In this document: piece after piece, positions 1 through 7,370 of the stretch
How positions within the stretch are numbered: the first letter of the stretch is position 1
Layout: each line of letters begins with the position of its first letter
Source: Thermoleophilaceae bacterium
GTDB lineage: Bacteria; Actinomycetota; Thermoleophilia; Solirubrobacterales; JACPNS01
NCBI GenBank assembly: GCA_016463365.1
Contig: JAEMRJ010000070.1
Coordinates: 1 to 11,746 of the forward strand
DNA length: 11,746 nt
Reading direction: 5' to 3'
The notes under the pieces: model-generated
What the model saw: only the letters and a program-made list of their open reading frames with translations
Databases searched by the model: none
What the model was told of the DNA's origin: nothing
Made by a program: the position numbers and the translations under genes

Positions 1-1287
1 GGCATAGAGGTCGTTCAAGCTGATCCAACCCAGCGGCTCAGGGTCGGCCGGCAGCGGCGTGTCCAGGTCGTAGCCGACAAATGCGTGCGCGCGATTGCCG
101 ACGTTTTCGGCATTGTCGCGATAGGTGACCCCGACGTCCCACCTGCCTTCGTGCGGCAGCGTGAACTGAGTCGTCGCAGCTGGAAGCGTCGAGATGTGCG
201 ACTGGACGACCTCGCCGTTGGCGCTTTCTCGCAGGTCGAAGGTCGCGGACTTCCATCCCGACTCAGATACGAAGTCCGGGCTGTCAGACGGGTCATCGTG
301 GGCGACCGTGACCAGGGGATCGCTCGTCCACCCCCACTTCGTGACGCCGCCCGTGGCGCTCACGCCGCTCGGCTCGTCCGGCGGCTTGCGGTCGATCCGG
401 ATCGGCAGATCGAGCACGAGCGGGTCGGACAGGGCGGCGTCGTAGATCACGATGCGGACTAAATGCTCGCCACTGCTCACAGCCGAGAGGTCAATCGTCT
501 TGGAAATGTGCGCCACGGCGGGACAGTAGGCAGCGCGTCCGCCATAGCCGCATTTGTCGCCGGCCAGATTTTCTGTCGTCGGTTGGTCGACTCCCATCAC
601 CACCAGCGCGACGCCGGAACCCGAGTCGACTGCATCGAACTCGAGCTTCAACTCGTCGCCGTCGAGCCACACGGGCGAACCCGGATCGGTAGCGCCGGAC
701 GGGGTGACATTGAGGTTGACGAGCGACGGGCTGACCTCGTCGGAGTACTCGAGGAGGAAGTTCTTCACCACAAATGGCGGCGGATCGGGGCAGATTTCTA
801 CGACGCAGCGACCCTGGATGGCGAAGCTTGAAATTTGGAGCGACGTCAGAGTCACCTGCGCGACCGAGGGTGAGTCAGCATCCGCGCCCGGAGTCAGCTC
901 CATGATCTCATCGCACCAGCGGTCCTCGCACGCATTGATCGTGTAGCGATACGCACCGGACGTGTCGCCACCAAAGTATGTGAATTCTGCGGTTCGGAGT
1001 ATCGAAGTCGTGTTGGCGTTGAACCAGGTCACCCACTCGGGATGGTCCCAGATCGTCGGACTGTCGGCGTCGAAGACGATTCCTTCGGGACATGTGTTCT
1101 GCGGGATCCAACTGGTGCCATAGGCGCTCACCTCCCAGGCCTGGCCGAAGGAGTCAACGTTCAGCGTGCTGGCATCACACGAGCGGACTTCGGTGATTCC
1201 CGCGCTCGCGGGCTGCGCGCCCAAGGACGCGCCTGCGAGCGCAAGCCCCACCACTACGGCCACCATCGTGCGGAGACGCGGTCTCAC
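1..1287 (-). CDS. Secreted Ig-like protein, eight-cysteine family, paralogue of its upstream neighbour (C-terminus beyond window)
   Basis: The frame stays open from a GTG at 1287 to the window edge, giving 429 residues with the C-terminus missing. The GTG overlaps the TGA of the preceding gene as GTGA and gives a classic signal peptide: basic MRPRLR, a hydrophobic core, and an AxA cleavage site near residue 29 (QPASA). A later ATG (codon 8) would lose the basic N-region. After the signal come eight cysteines (37, 66, 120, 125, 161, 166, 246, 255) that align in order with those of the 942-residue neighbour, including shared ACx4C and RCx4CP pairs. A spacer beginning RIDRKPPDEP and an Ig-like segment around 380-400 (GRWDVGVTYRDNAENVGN) also have counterparts there. 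The protein is presumably exported, with disulfide-stabilised beta-sandwich modules. Its function is unknown; no catalytic motif is visible. Last gene seen in the sigma-led operon. Confidence 0.85.
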   Translation of the reverse strand, partial: MRPRLRTMVAVVVGLALAGASLGAQPASAGITEVRSCDASTLNVDSFGQAWEVSAYGTSWIPQNTCPEGIVFDADSPTIWDHPEWVTWFNANTTSILRTAEFTYFGGDTSGAYRYTINACEDRWCDEIMELTPGADADSPSVAQVTLTSLQISSFAIQGRCVVEICPDPPPFVVKNFLLEYSDEVSPSLVNLNVTPSGATDPGSPVWLDGDELKLEFDAVDSGSGVALVVMGVDQPTTENLAGDKCGYGGRAAYCPAVAHISKTIDLSAVSSGEHLVRIVIYDAALSDPLVLDLPIRIDRKPPDEPSGVSATGGVTKWGWTSDPLVTVAHDDPSDSPDFVSESGWKSATFDLRESANGEVVQSHISTLPAATTQFTLPHEGRWDVGVTYRDNAENVGNRAHAFVGYDLDTPLPADPEPLGWISLNDLYA

Positions 1288-4112
1288 GGCTTCACCACAA
1301 ATTTCTGCTTTTGTGAGACAGCGGTTTCAAATGCCCAGCTCGGCTCGATCGTCGCGATCGCTCTGACAGTGAATCGGGCGGCCCGGCGCGCAGCCGGATA
1401 TCTCAGCACAAACTGGAAGCGGCCGGCGGCATCTGTACGTGTTGTCTGCTTCCACCGACTTGAGCGCCCCTTGATCACGAATTCCAGTTCGACCGCCTTC
1501 CCGCGGAGCGGAAGCGATGCGCCGTCGAAGAAGACTCTCCCGCTGAGCACAACGCTGCGGCGACTGCGCACCACGTCCCTGGAGGTCTTCAAGGTTACTT
1601 TCCCGCGGACCAACAGTTTTGCCGCGGCGGTGGTCGGACGCGTGGAAAGACTGCCCGCGAAGCGTACGACGAACGAGCGCGTCGCGCCCGCGCCGACGGG
1701 CACAGCGTATGTCCCGTCGGGCCGCGTGGTGGCGACCGCGAACACCTGCGGCGGGGAGCCGGCCTGGCTGGCGGTGACCGTGACCAACGCACCGCCGACA
1801 GGCGTGCCCCCGGCTCCCGTCAGGCGTCCGACCAACCGCGAGTTCGCGCCGTATTCGATCGTGCGCCGGGTCAGTCCGTCAGATGAGACCGCTCCAGCGC
1901 GGGTCAGACCCGCCGTCATCGAACTCTGGCCACGCGACGGGATTCGGAATGTCGCCTCCGCGCCGCTTGCAGTGCGCGCCACCGTCGCCCCGTTGCCGGC
2001 TGCGTCGCGAAGGCGCATCCGTAGCCTGTACTCGCCGTCGGCCAACTGGCCGTCGTCCGGAATACGCGCAGTGAGCTCGGCGGGTTCGGAGCTGGGACCG
2101 CTGCCCGCCAGTCCGGAGCCGATCTGCGTCCACGGCCCCCCGGCTGCCGCCTGAATCTCGATCGTCGCAGTTGCCAGGCCGGCGCCGGAGTCGCGTGCGG
2201 CGGCACGCACATGTGTCGGGTCTGCCGGACTGGGGTCCTCAAACCAGCCCGTCGGCGGCGTGCTGTCGGCCAGATAGTCAGCGGTTGCACTCGACGAGTT
2301 GCCGGCCAGATCGGTCGCCGTCACGACGAGGTGATTCTCGCCCTCGCGGAGCGAAACTCCCGACTGCGTCGAGCAGTCGACGGGTTCTGCGGCGATCGCG
2401 CAGCTGACCGCGTCGACGCCGGACTGGATCGTACCCGACTTGTGGTCGGCGACGTCGATCAGGATCGGCTCGCCCGAACCGACTGTTCCGCCGCCGGGGG
2501 CGAGCGTGATCGTCGGCGGCGTGAGGTCGACGACGACCGGCTGGTGCACGAGCTCACCCGGAACACCGGCACAGGAGTACCCGCGCAGGTGCAATTTCTG
2601 CGGTTTTTCGCTCAAAGCCTGGACCTGCGGCGGAGTCAGGGCAAGCTGCAGGTCTGATCCTGTGAGGCTGGGAGTGGCGGGATCCTCGCCCGGGTTGAAG
2701 CCCGATACCGAGCTGAACGCATAGTCGTGACCGCAGACCCCTGAGTCCGGAAGCTCAGGATAGGTCCAACTGATCGTACGGCCGCTCTGCGCATCGGCGG
2801 CGTTGATCGGTTCGATCGGTTCGAGTTCCGGAGCCACAAGGCGCCCGTTGTCGATGTTCAGGTAGGCCTCGCCCGGATCGCTGACGTTCCCGGCCCCGTC
2901 GACAGTCCGGACCGAAATCGTCCACTCACCGTTGCTGGGAAAGCGGTACTGCATTGCGTGTGCGGCCGCTCCGACGACGTACTGCTCCGGCGGATCGATC
3001 ACGTCTGGAGGAGGCGGGTGGTCGCCATTCCTGTACGGGCTGACGTCGTACCTGTAACCCACAATTCCAGACTGCGTCTCGGTTTCGACCGTCTCGCCGA
3101 AGTTCTCCCACTGGACCTGCACGTCGCGCCCGCCAACCCACCCGTTGAATCGCGGTGACAGTCTGAACTGCGCAGGGCGGGCCGGGAGCGTGGCGTCTGT
3201 CTTCACTGCAAACGAATCTGATGCCGAGAGCCCTGCGCGGTTGTACGCGGTGACGGTGAAGGTGTTGTGTCCGTCCTGCAGGTCGGACGCAAAGAACCGC
3301 GGCATCCCGCTGGACGGCTCGTACATCGGGCAGTCCGGAACGTACACGTTCTCGCGTGCACCCGCGCACAGGCTGATGTCCCCGATCTGGAAACGGACAT
3401 ACTCGAGTGGCGACTCTGGATCTTCGTGCTCGGCGCCGGGGTAGATCCGTCCCCTGTTCCACACCGGCGGCTCGATTCGCCGCTGGAGCACTTCGTCGTA
3501 GTCGACATCCGGGTCGGGGTCGGAGATCAGGTTCATTTCGAAGGCGTCGACGTAAGGAGGGGTGTCGTCGCTTCGCACGATCGAGAGGTCTGCCAGAAGG
3601 ATGGGCGTCTGCGCCGGGCAGACGCTCAAGGTGCAACGAAGACGGATGCGCAAGCGGTTGGCCCCGTCAGGGATCTCGACGTCCGGGTCGCGTTCGTCGG
3701 GCACGATCTCGATCGGATCGTACGCCCCCGTGCCGACCACCAACGTTCCGCACTCATTGAAGCGGCATGCCTGCAGGCCGACTTCGATTCCCGGCGGAAC
3801 CTCGCCGAGTTGATCGATGACCGCAGAAACTGACTCGATCTGGCTTTCCTCGGTCACGAGCGAATAGACGCCCTCCGGATCACCAGCGTGACCGTCTTCA
3901 ATGAGCATGAAGATGAATCCGTGCGGACAGCCCGTGGCAGCCTCCCATTGCTCGGCATCAACCGCAATCCAGCCCGGCCAGGTTGACTCCTCGCCGGCGC
4001 AGGGCTCCTCGACGTAGGTGTTGGTCGCAGCGCCGGCCGGGACCGCCGAGAAGGCAGAGAACAGCACCGTCAGGCAAACGAGCATCATCGCTCCAGCTCC
4101 GCAGCGCTTCAC
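1284..4112 (-). CDS. Large secreted multi-module Ig-like protein with carboxypeptidase-regulatory-like C-terminal repeats
   Basis: 942 residues from a GTG start that overlaps the sigma gene stop (GTGA) and has a good Shine-Dalgarno 8 bases upstream. The signal peptide is MKRCGAGAMM followed by a hydrophobic run, with cleavage near A28 (VPAGA). Residues 30-265 form a cysteine-bearing N-terminal region (C38, C62, C116, C121, C160, C165, C249, C261). At least four Ig/FN3-like segments follow, marked by repeated D-x-AGN or related motifs near 285-300, 398-412, 594-608 and 696-710. Around 767-820 lies a carboxypeptidase-regulatory-like module (GGTPVGGALVTV, then RPDGTYAVPV), and a similar one spans about 835-940 (VVLSGRV, then TDAAGRFQFVLRYP). 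There is no LPXTG motif, lipobox or C-terminal membrane anchor, so the mature protein is probably released or held non-covalently at the surface. Adhesion or glycan binding is possible, but no ligand site can be identified. The paralogue lies directly downstream. Confidence 0.9.
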   Translation of the reverse strand: MKRCGAGAMMLVCLTVLFSAFSAVPAGAATNTYVEEPCAGEESTWPGWIAVDAEQWEAATGCPHGFIFMLIEDGHAGDPEGVYSLVTEESQIESVSAVIDQLGEVPPGIEVGLQACRFNECGTLVVGTGAYDPIEIVPDERDPDVEIPDGANRLRIRLRCTLSVCPAQTPILLADLSIVRSDDTPPYVDAFEMNLISDPDPDVDYDEVLQRRIEPPVWNRGRIYPGAEHEDPESPLEYVRFQIGDISLCAGARENVYVPDCPMYEPSSGMPRFFASDLQDGHNTFTVTAYNRAGLSASDSFAVKTDATLPARPAQFRLSPRFNGWVGGRDVQVQWENFGETVETETQSGIVGYRYDVSPYRNGDHPPPPDVIDPPEQYVVGAAAHAMQYRFPSNGEWTISVRTVDGAGNVSDPGEAYLNIDNGRLVAPELEPIEPINAADAQSGRTISWTYPELPDSGVCGHDYAFSSVSGFNPGEDPATPSLTGSDLQLALTPPQVQALSEKPQKLHLRGYSCAGVPGELVHQPVVVDLTPPTITLAPGGGTVGSGEPILIDVADHKSGTIQSGVDAVSCAIAAEPVDCSTQSGVSLREGENHLVVTATDLAGNSSSATADYLADSTPPTGWFEDPSPADPTHVRAAARDSGAGLATATIEIQAAAGGPWTQIGSGLAGSGPSSEPAELTARIPDDGQLADGEYRLRMRLRDAAGNGATVARTASGAEATFRIPSRGQSSMTAGLTRAGAVSSDGLTRRTIEYGANSRLVGRLTGAGGTPVGGALVTVTASQAGSPPQVFAVATTRPDGTYAVPVGAGATRSFVVRFAGSLSTRPTTAAAKLLVRGKVTLKTSRDVVRSRRSVVLSGRVFFDGASLPLRGKAVELEFVIKGRSSRWKQTTRTDAAGRFQFVLRYPAARRAARFTVRAIATIEPSWAFETAVSQKQKFVVKP

Positions 4113-5308
4113 GGCCCGAGCCCTCCGACATCAGTTCCGGTCTCTTCGCCGGCGCCCTGCGGCACGGCTGTGTTCTCGTCATCTGCGACCTCATCGTCGG
4201 CCAGGACCGGTGCGCCCACGGCGGCGGGCGGGGCCTGGCGAGTCTCGCCGGAGACAACCTGATCGTCAGTCGCCGCGGCGGCGCGACGCTGGGCGCGGTC
4301 GCGGCGGCGTTCAGGAGCAGAAGTCTGCGAAGTGCCCTTGATCGGCGTCAGAAGCTTCGCGGGAGCTCGAGCGGTGTCCGCGGCTGACGAGCTGTCGTCG
4401 CCGGTCGCCGCCTCATGCACTGCAAGCCCGCCGCCGGTGGCTGTGGCGCCGACGGCGACGACCGCGAGAGCTTTCTTGGCGACTGCGATCGAGGCATCGC
4501 CGCCGCCAAATTTCGCCTGGACGAACTCGGCCGCGCGGTGCAGTGGATCCAGAATCCGCCCGCGCCAACTGGCGATCGCCAGAACGCCAACCGGAAAGAG
4601 CGACGCGAGGTCACGCGGGGCGAGCTTGTAGTCGCGCAGAGTTGCCTGGCAGCTCGTGCAGCCCCGCAGGTGCAGCAGCACGTCGTCCTCGGCGGCGGAG
4701 TCGCACTCGCCATCGGCAAACATCGAAAGCAGCGGCTCGATCCGCTGGCATTCGCGGCCGGAGTCGATCGCCGTGACGTTCATACGAGCCGACTTGCGAC
4801 CTTCGCTGAGCAGGCGGTTGACCTTGGCGTAAGAGAACCCGGTTAGCTTGCAGATCTCTGGGTAGTCGAAACCATCGGCGCGAAGCAGCAGGCAGCGGGT
4901 CTGGTCCGGGCGCAGTCGCTTGAGCGCCTCTTTCGCGATGCCGTGCGCTTCGCCATCGACCAGCGAATCCTCAGGCAGCGCGACATCCCCCGCCAGCCCT
5001 CCGACGATCACCTCGAAATCGGCGTCAACCTCGCGCTTGCGCGAGCGGACGATCTGCAGCCCCTCATTACGGATGACGGTGTGCATCCAGGCGGCGATGC
5101 CTTCAGGGCTGCGCTCATCGGGCGGGCTCACGAGCAGGACTTCGAGCGCGCGCTGATATGCGTCCTCGGCGTCAGCTGCGGTCGGCGAGCTGCGCCGGGC
5201 AGTCGCGAGCCATTGATTTCCGTATCGCTCAATCAGCTCTTCGACCTGCAGCTGATCCGATTCGGCTGCAAGGTCTACCAAGCTCCGAGCTTTCCTGTGA
5301 ACTGCCAA
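4109..5308 (-). CDS. ECF-family RNA polymerase sigma factor fused to a zinc-binding anti-sigma-like domain and a possible membrane/extracytoplasmic tail
   Basis: 399 residues. Residues about 22-95 look like sigma region 2 (ELIERYGNQWLATARR, then AYQRALEVLL, AWMHTVIRNEGLQIVRSRKR). Residues 120-175 look like region 4 with its helix-turn-helix (LKRLRPDQTRCLLLR, then GFDYPEICKLTGFSYAKVNRLL). Next comes a complete zinc-finger anti-sigma signature: C187, then FADGE, H213, C217 and C220 (HLRGCTSC). A short hydrophobic stretch at 277-298 (ALAVVAVGATATGGGLAV) may cross the membrane, although it is rich in Ala, Gly and Thr. The last 100 residues are low-complexity, with a basic patch (RRRDRAQRRAAAA) and then an acidic end. 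Likely role: a self-inhibited or membrane-tethered regulator of the operon it heads and of surface genes elsewhere. The start is TTG at 5308, because an in-frame TGA lies 27 bases upstream with no ATG or GTG between; GGAAG sits 4 bases before it. Exact start is moderately certain. Confidence 0.88.
   Translation of the reverse strand: MAVHRKARSLVDLAAESDQLQVEELIERYGNQWLATARRSSPTAADAEDAYQRALEVLLVSPPDERSPEGIAAWMHTVIRNEGLQIVRSRKREVDADFEVIVGGLAGDVALPEDSLVDGEAHGIAKEALKRLRPDQTRCLLLRADGFDYPEICKLTGFSYAKVNRLLSEGRKSARMNVTAIDSGRECQRIEPLLSMFADGECDSAAEDDVLLHLRGCTSCQATLRDYKLAPRDLASLFPVGVLAIASWRGRILDPLHRAAEFVQAKFGGGDASIAVAKKALAVVAVGATATGGGLAVHEAATGDDSSSAADTARAPAKLLTPIKGTSQTSAPERRRDRAQRRAAAATDDQVVSGETRQAPPAAVGAPVLADDEVADDENTAVPQGAGEETGTDVGGLGP
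4121..4126 (-). promoter_or_regulatory. Ribosome binding site for the 942-residue secreted protein
   Basis: On the minus strand this reads GGAGGG, 8 bases before the GTG at 4112. It lies inside the last codons of the sigma factor gene. It supports the GTG start, which would otherwise be ambiguous because ATG codons occur at codons 9 and 10. The next junction, at 1287, has only a weak GGTG, so the last gene may depend more on translational coupling. Confidence 0.75.
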
Positions 5309-5361
5309 GAAGCTTCCAGGCCCTTTTTCAATTCATGGGACTGTTCGCCGCGGCGCCGACG

Positions 5362-5380
5362 TCTGGTCCCCCCCACCAGA
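5362..5380. repeat. Inverted repeat TCTGGT-(C)7-ACCAGA in the sigma operon leader
   Basis: On the plus strand a perfect 6-bp inverted repeat (TCTGGT and ACCAGA) flanks seven consecutive C; the minus strand carries G7. It sits about 10 bases downstream of the proposed minus-strand -10 box, so it falls at the very start of the predicted transcript. It could be a repressor site or a small RNA hairpin, and the homopolymer could vary in length by slippage. The function is inferred only. Confidence 0.5.
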
Positions 5381-5389
5381 TACTCAACA

Positions 5390-5417
5390 AGCGTAACCGA
5401 ACGTGGCCGAAGGTCAA
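5390..5417 (-). promoter_or_regulatory. Candidate housekeeping-type promoter of the sigma/secreted-protein operon
   Basis: Reading the minus strand, TTGACC (5417-5412) is followed after 16 bases by TACGCT (5395-5390). TTGACC is one mismatch from the -35 consensus. TACGCT keeps the T-A...T positions of the -10 box. Transcription would begin near 5383, about 75 bases before the TTG start codon. The match is reasonable but unproven, and the 16-base spacing is slightly short. Confidence 0.4.
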
Positions 5418-5483
5418 GAGACATTCAGCTGCTGCAATTCCTGCTTGTAGGATCCGTCTTCGCGTCCGGAGTCCCGCGCGAGC

Positions 5484-7370
5484 TTGATTTTGACCATTTC
5501 CAGCCCGCAATTCAAAACGCCCTCGGCGCGCTCCCTCGACCACAGTCGCCAGTTGCTGCTGGACGCGATCGGTCGGGCGCCAGAGATGACCCTGATCCGT
5601 CCTTTCGGGAACCACGGCGACGAGTTGATCTGGGCGGGGACTCGGGAGCTGCTGGGCGCGCACGTCTATCGCGAGATCGGGATCGATCAACTGGCGTCGG
5701 CCGGCGGCGAGCTTGCGGTCATCAGCGGCGGCGGGGCCTGGAGCCGGCGCTACAACGAGTTCATGCCCGAGGTGCTCGCGATCGCAGAAATGCGTTTCGA
5801 GCGGGTGATCGTGCTCCCCTCTACTTTCGAGGTTTCCGAGGACCGGGTGCGCACCGCGCTGGAGAACTCGAACGCACTGATCTTCGCGCGTGAGCTCGAA
5901 TCTTTCGAGCAGATCCAAGGCCTCTGCCGTGCGCGCCTGGCGCACGACTGCGCGTTCTTTGCCGACCTCTCTGACTACGGCGCCGATGGAGCCGGCGAAC
6001 TGAACGTCTTCCGCATGGACGACGAGAGCCGCGGACTGCGAGCACTTCCGGCGGACAACGAGGACATTTCTGAGACCGCCGAATCGCTTGAAGCGTGGCT
6101 GCGCACGATCGAGCGACACGCAGTGGTCAACACCGACCGGGCGCACGTGATGATCGCGGCTGCGCTGATGGGCAAGACCGTCAAATACGCAGAGAGCAGC
6201 TACTTCAAGGTGAGAGCAATCGCGGAGTACGCGCTGGGCGACTACGACGTCAGCCCGCTGCCCGAGCCAGACCCGCTACCGGAAATCCCCCCGCCGGCAG
6301 ACACCGCCGGGCGGCTCGGCGTGGCCCGCCCGGTCGCGCCGGAGCAGGTGACCGTCGTGGTGGTCAGCCGTGACCAGGGCGACGCGGTCACGAGTGCGAT
6401 CGATTCCGTGCTCGAACAGGGCGATCACGCGCAGCTGCTGGTGCTCGACCGCAACTCGCGGCCACAGACGCGGGACGCACTGGCTGCGGTGGCGCCGCGC
6501 GCGCCGCACGCGCAGTTCAAGTTCGCCGATCGCGACTCCGGGGCCGCCGCCAGCCTGCGCCTTGCAGCCGAGCTCGCAACCTCTGAGTACGTCATGTTCC
6601 TTCGCGACGACATGCGCCTCACGCCCGGCGTGATCGAGCAACTGGTGGCCGTGCTGGACACGGAGCCGGGAGCTTCGGCCGTGGCGCCAAGCGTCGTCGA
6701 CGAGGCTGGCGGGATTCTGCACTGTGGCGGCTGGCCGCTGGTCGACTCGGAGTCGGCCGGCTTTGAACACCTTGTGGCTGTCGATACCGGCGTGACCGGT
6801 TGGGTGCCCGCCCACGGGACGCTCTTCAGGCGGAGCGCCCTGATTCAGACCCCGTTTGCCGACGGCATGGATGTGGCCTGTCAGAACGCCGACTGGGTGC
6901 TGCGCGCCACGTTGGCCGAGCCCGAGAGCCTGCGCGCCTGCCCGACTGCGACGGTCGTATCGCGGATCGAGCATTCCGTCGGGCACGGAACAAGTTTCAT
7001 CGATCGCGCTCGCGCGGTTCGCGCGCTCTCTGCGCACGCCAACTTCTACGCGCAGCAGGGCCGGCTTCTGGCCGGACCGCTGACCGAGCACTTTCCAGAA
7101 CTGCGCGACCGCGACGGCATACTCGACGCCACAAGGACCCGGCTCCTGCTTGAGCTCGTCGCAGCGCGCGGCACTTCCTGGACATTGATGGAGTGGATCA
7201 ACGGAGGCCTCGAACCGCTGTTCAAGGGCGACTCAGACGCGGCGCTGACGCAGGTCTCACGTGAACATCTGGAGTGGCTCGAGCAGCGCAACGCGAGCCT
7301 GACCGGGATCGAAAACGGCGGGTGGTGGAAGCTGCGCAACCGCCTGCAGTTCTTCAGGCGCGCGCGATGA
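5484..7370 (+). CDS. Polysaccharide pyruvyl transferase / family-2 glycosyltransferase fusion
   Basis: 628 residues in two parts. Residues about 25-252 match the polysaccharide pyruvyl transferase family (CsaB/WcaK-like): GNHGDE at 42-47, the glycine-rich VISGGGAW at 79-86, VIVLPST at 108-114, then VNTDRAHVMIAAALMG (215-230) and SSYFKVRAIAEYAL near the end. Such enzymes move pyruvate from phosphoenolpyruvate onto a sugar as a ketal. A proline-rich linker (256-287) leads to a GT-A glycosyltransferase: VTVVVVSRDQGD at 289-300, the acidic metal-site region FLRDDM at 372-377, and GWVPAHGTLFRR at 439-450. The usual ED-x-D/W acceptor motif is replaced by NADWVLR (468-474). A C-terminal NGGWWKLRNRL follows. 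The start is uncertain: TTG at 5484 is the first candidate after an in-frame TAG, with GGAG 12 bases upstream; ATG at 5586 is an alternative but removes conserved-looking sequence. First gene of a two-gene operon; substrates unknown. Confidence 0.85.
   Translation: MILTISSPQFKTPSARSLDHSRQLLLDAIGRAPEMTLIRPFGNHGDELIWAGTRELLGAHVYREIGIDQLASAGGELAVISGGGAWSRRYNEFMPEVLAIAEMRFERVIVLPSTFEVSEDRVRTALENSNALIFARELESFEQIQGLCRARLAHDCAFFADLSDYGADGAGELNVFRMDDESRGLRALPADNEDISETAESLEAWLRTIERHAVVNTDRAHVMIAAALMGKTVKYAESSYFKVRAIAEYALGDYDVSPLPEPDPLPEIPPPADTAGRLGVARPVAPEQVTVVVVSRDQGDAVTSAIDSVLEQGDHAQLLVLDRNSRPQTRDALAAVAPRAPHAQFKFADRDSGAAASLRLAAELATSEYVMFLRDDMRLTPGVIEQLVAVLDTEPGASAVAPSVVDEAGGILHCGGWPLVDSESAGFEHLVAVDTGVTGWVPAHGTLFRRSALIQTPFADGMDVACQNADWVLRATLAEPESLRACPTATVVSRIEHSVGHGTSFIDRARAVRALSAHANFYAQQGRLLAGPLTEHFPELRDRDGILDATRTRLLLELVAARGTSWTLMEWINGGLEPLFKGDSDAALTQVSREHLEWLEQRNASLTGIENGGWWKLRNRLQFFRRAR

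Noticed and set aside
1042..2154. Long plus-strand open frame (about 370 codons) opposite the secreted-protein genes
   Set aside because: It spans the junction of two well-supported minus-strand genes, has no recognisable domain, and is rich in Arg, Pro, Ser and Thr as expected of a shadow frame in G+C-rich DNA.
2793..2826. Tandem short repeat (GATCGGTTC twice)
   Set aside because: It encodes a local EPIEPI duplication in the 942-residue protein, is only two copies, and is not repeated elsewhere in the window.
4074..4076. Cysteine 13 of the 942-residue protein as a lipoprotein attachment site
   Set aside because: It is inside the hydrophobic core of the signal peptide and lacks a lipobox; an AxA cleavage site near residue 28 fits better.
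5424..5453. Possible plus-strand promoter: TTCAGC, 18 bases, TAGGAT, before the glycan operon
   Set aside because: TAGGAT is a fair -10 box, but TTCAGC matches only about half of a -35 box, so this is no better than chance in 175 bases.
4943..5893. Plus-strand open frame (about 316 codons) across the divergent gap
   Set aside because: It overlaps the sigma gene and the pyruvyl transferase gene in the wrong frames, and its sequence is Arg-rich with no family features.
5328..6146. Minus-strand open frame (about 272 codons) opposite the pyruvyl transferase domain
   Set aside because: The plus-strand frame has clear motifs (GNHGDE, VNTDRAH); this one has none. A similar long minus frame at 6276-7091 is rejected for the same reason.
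7274..7366. Upstream in-frame start that would add 31 residues to the PP-loop/aminotransferase protein
   Set aside because: The added stretch (MARAAQREPDRD...) is compositionally poor and lies entirely in another frame of the upstream gene. The ATG at 7367 gives the usual ATGA overlap and a sensible N-terminus.
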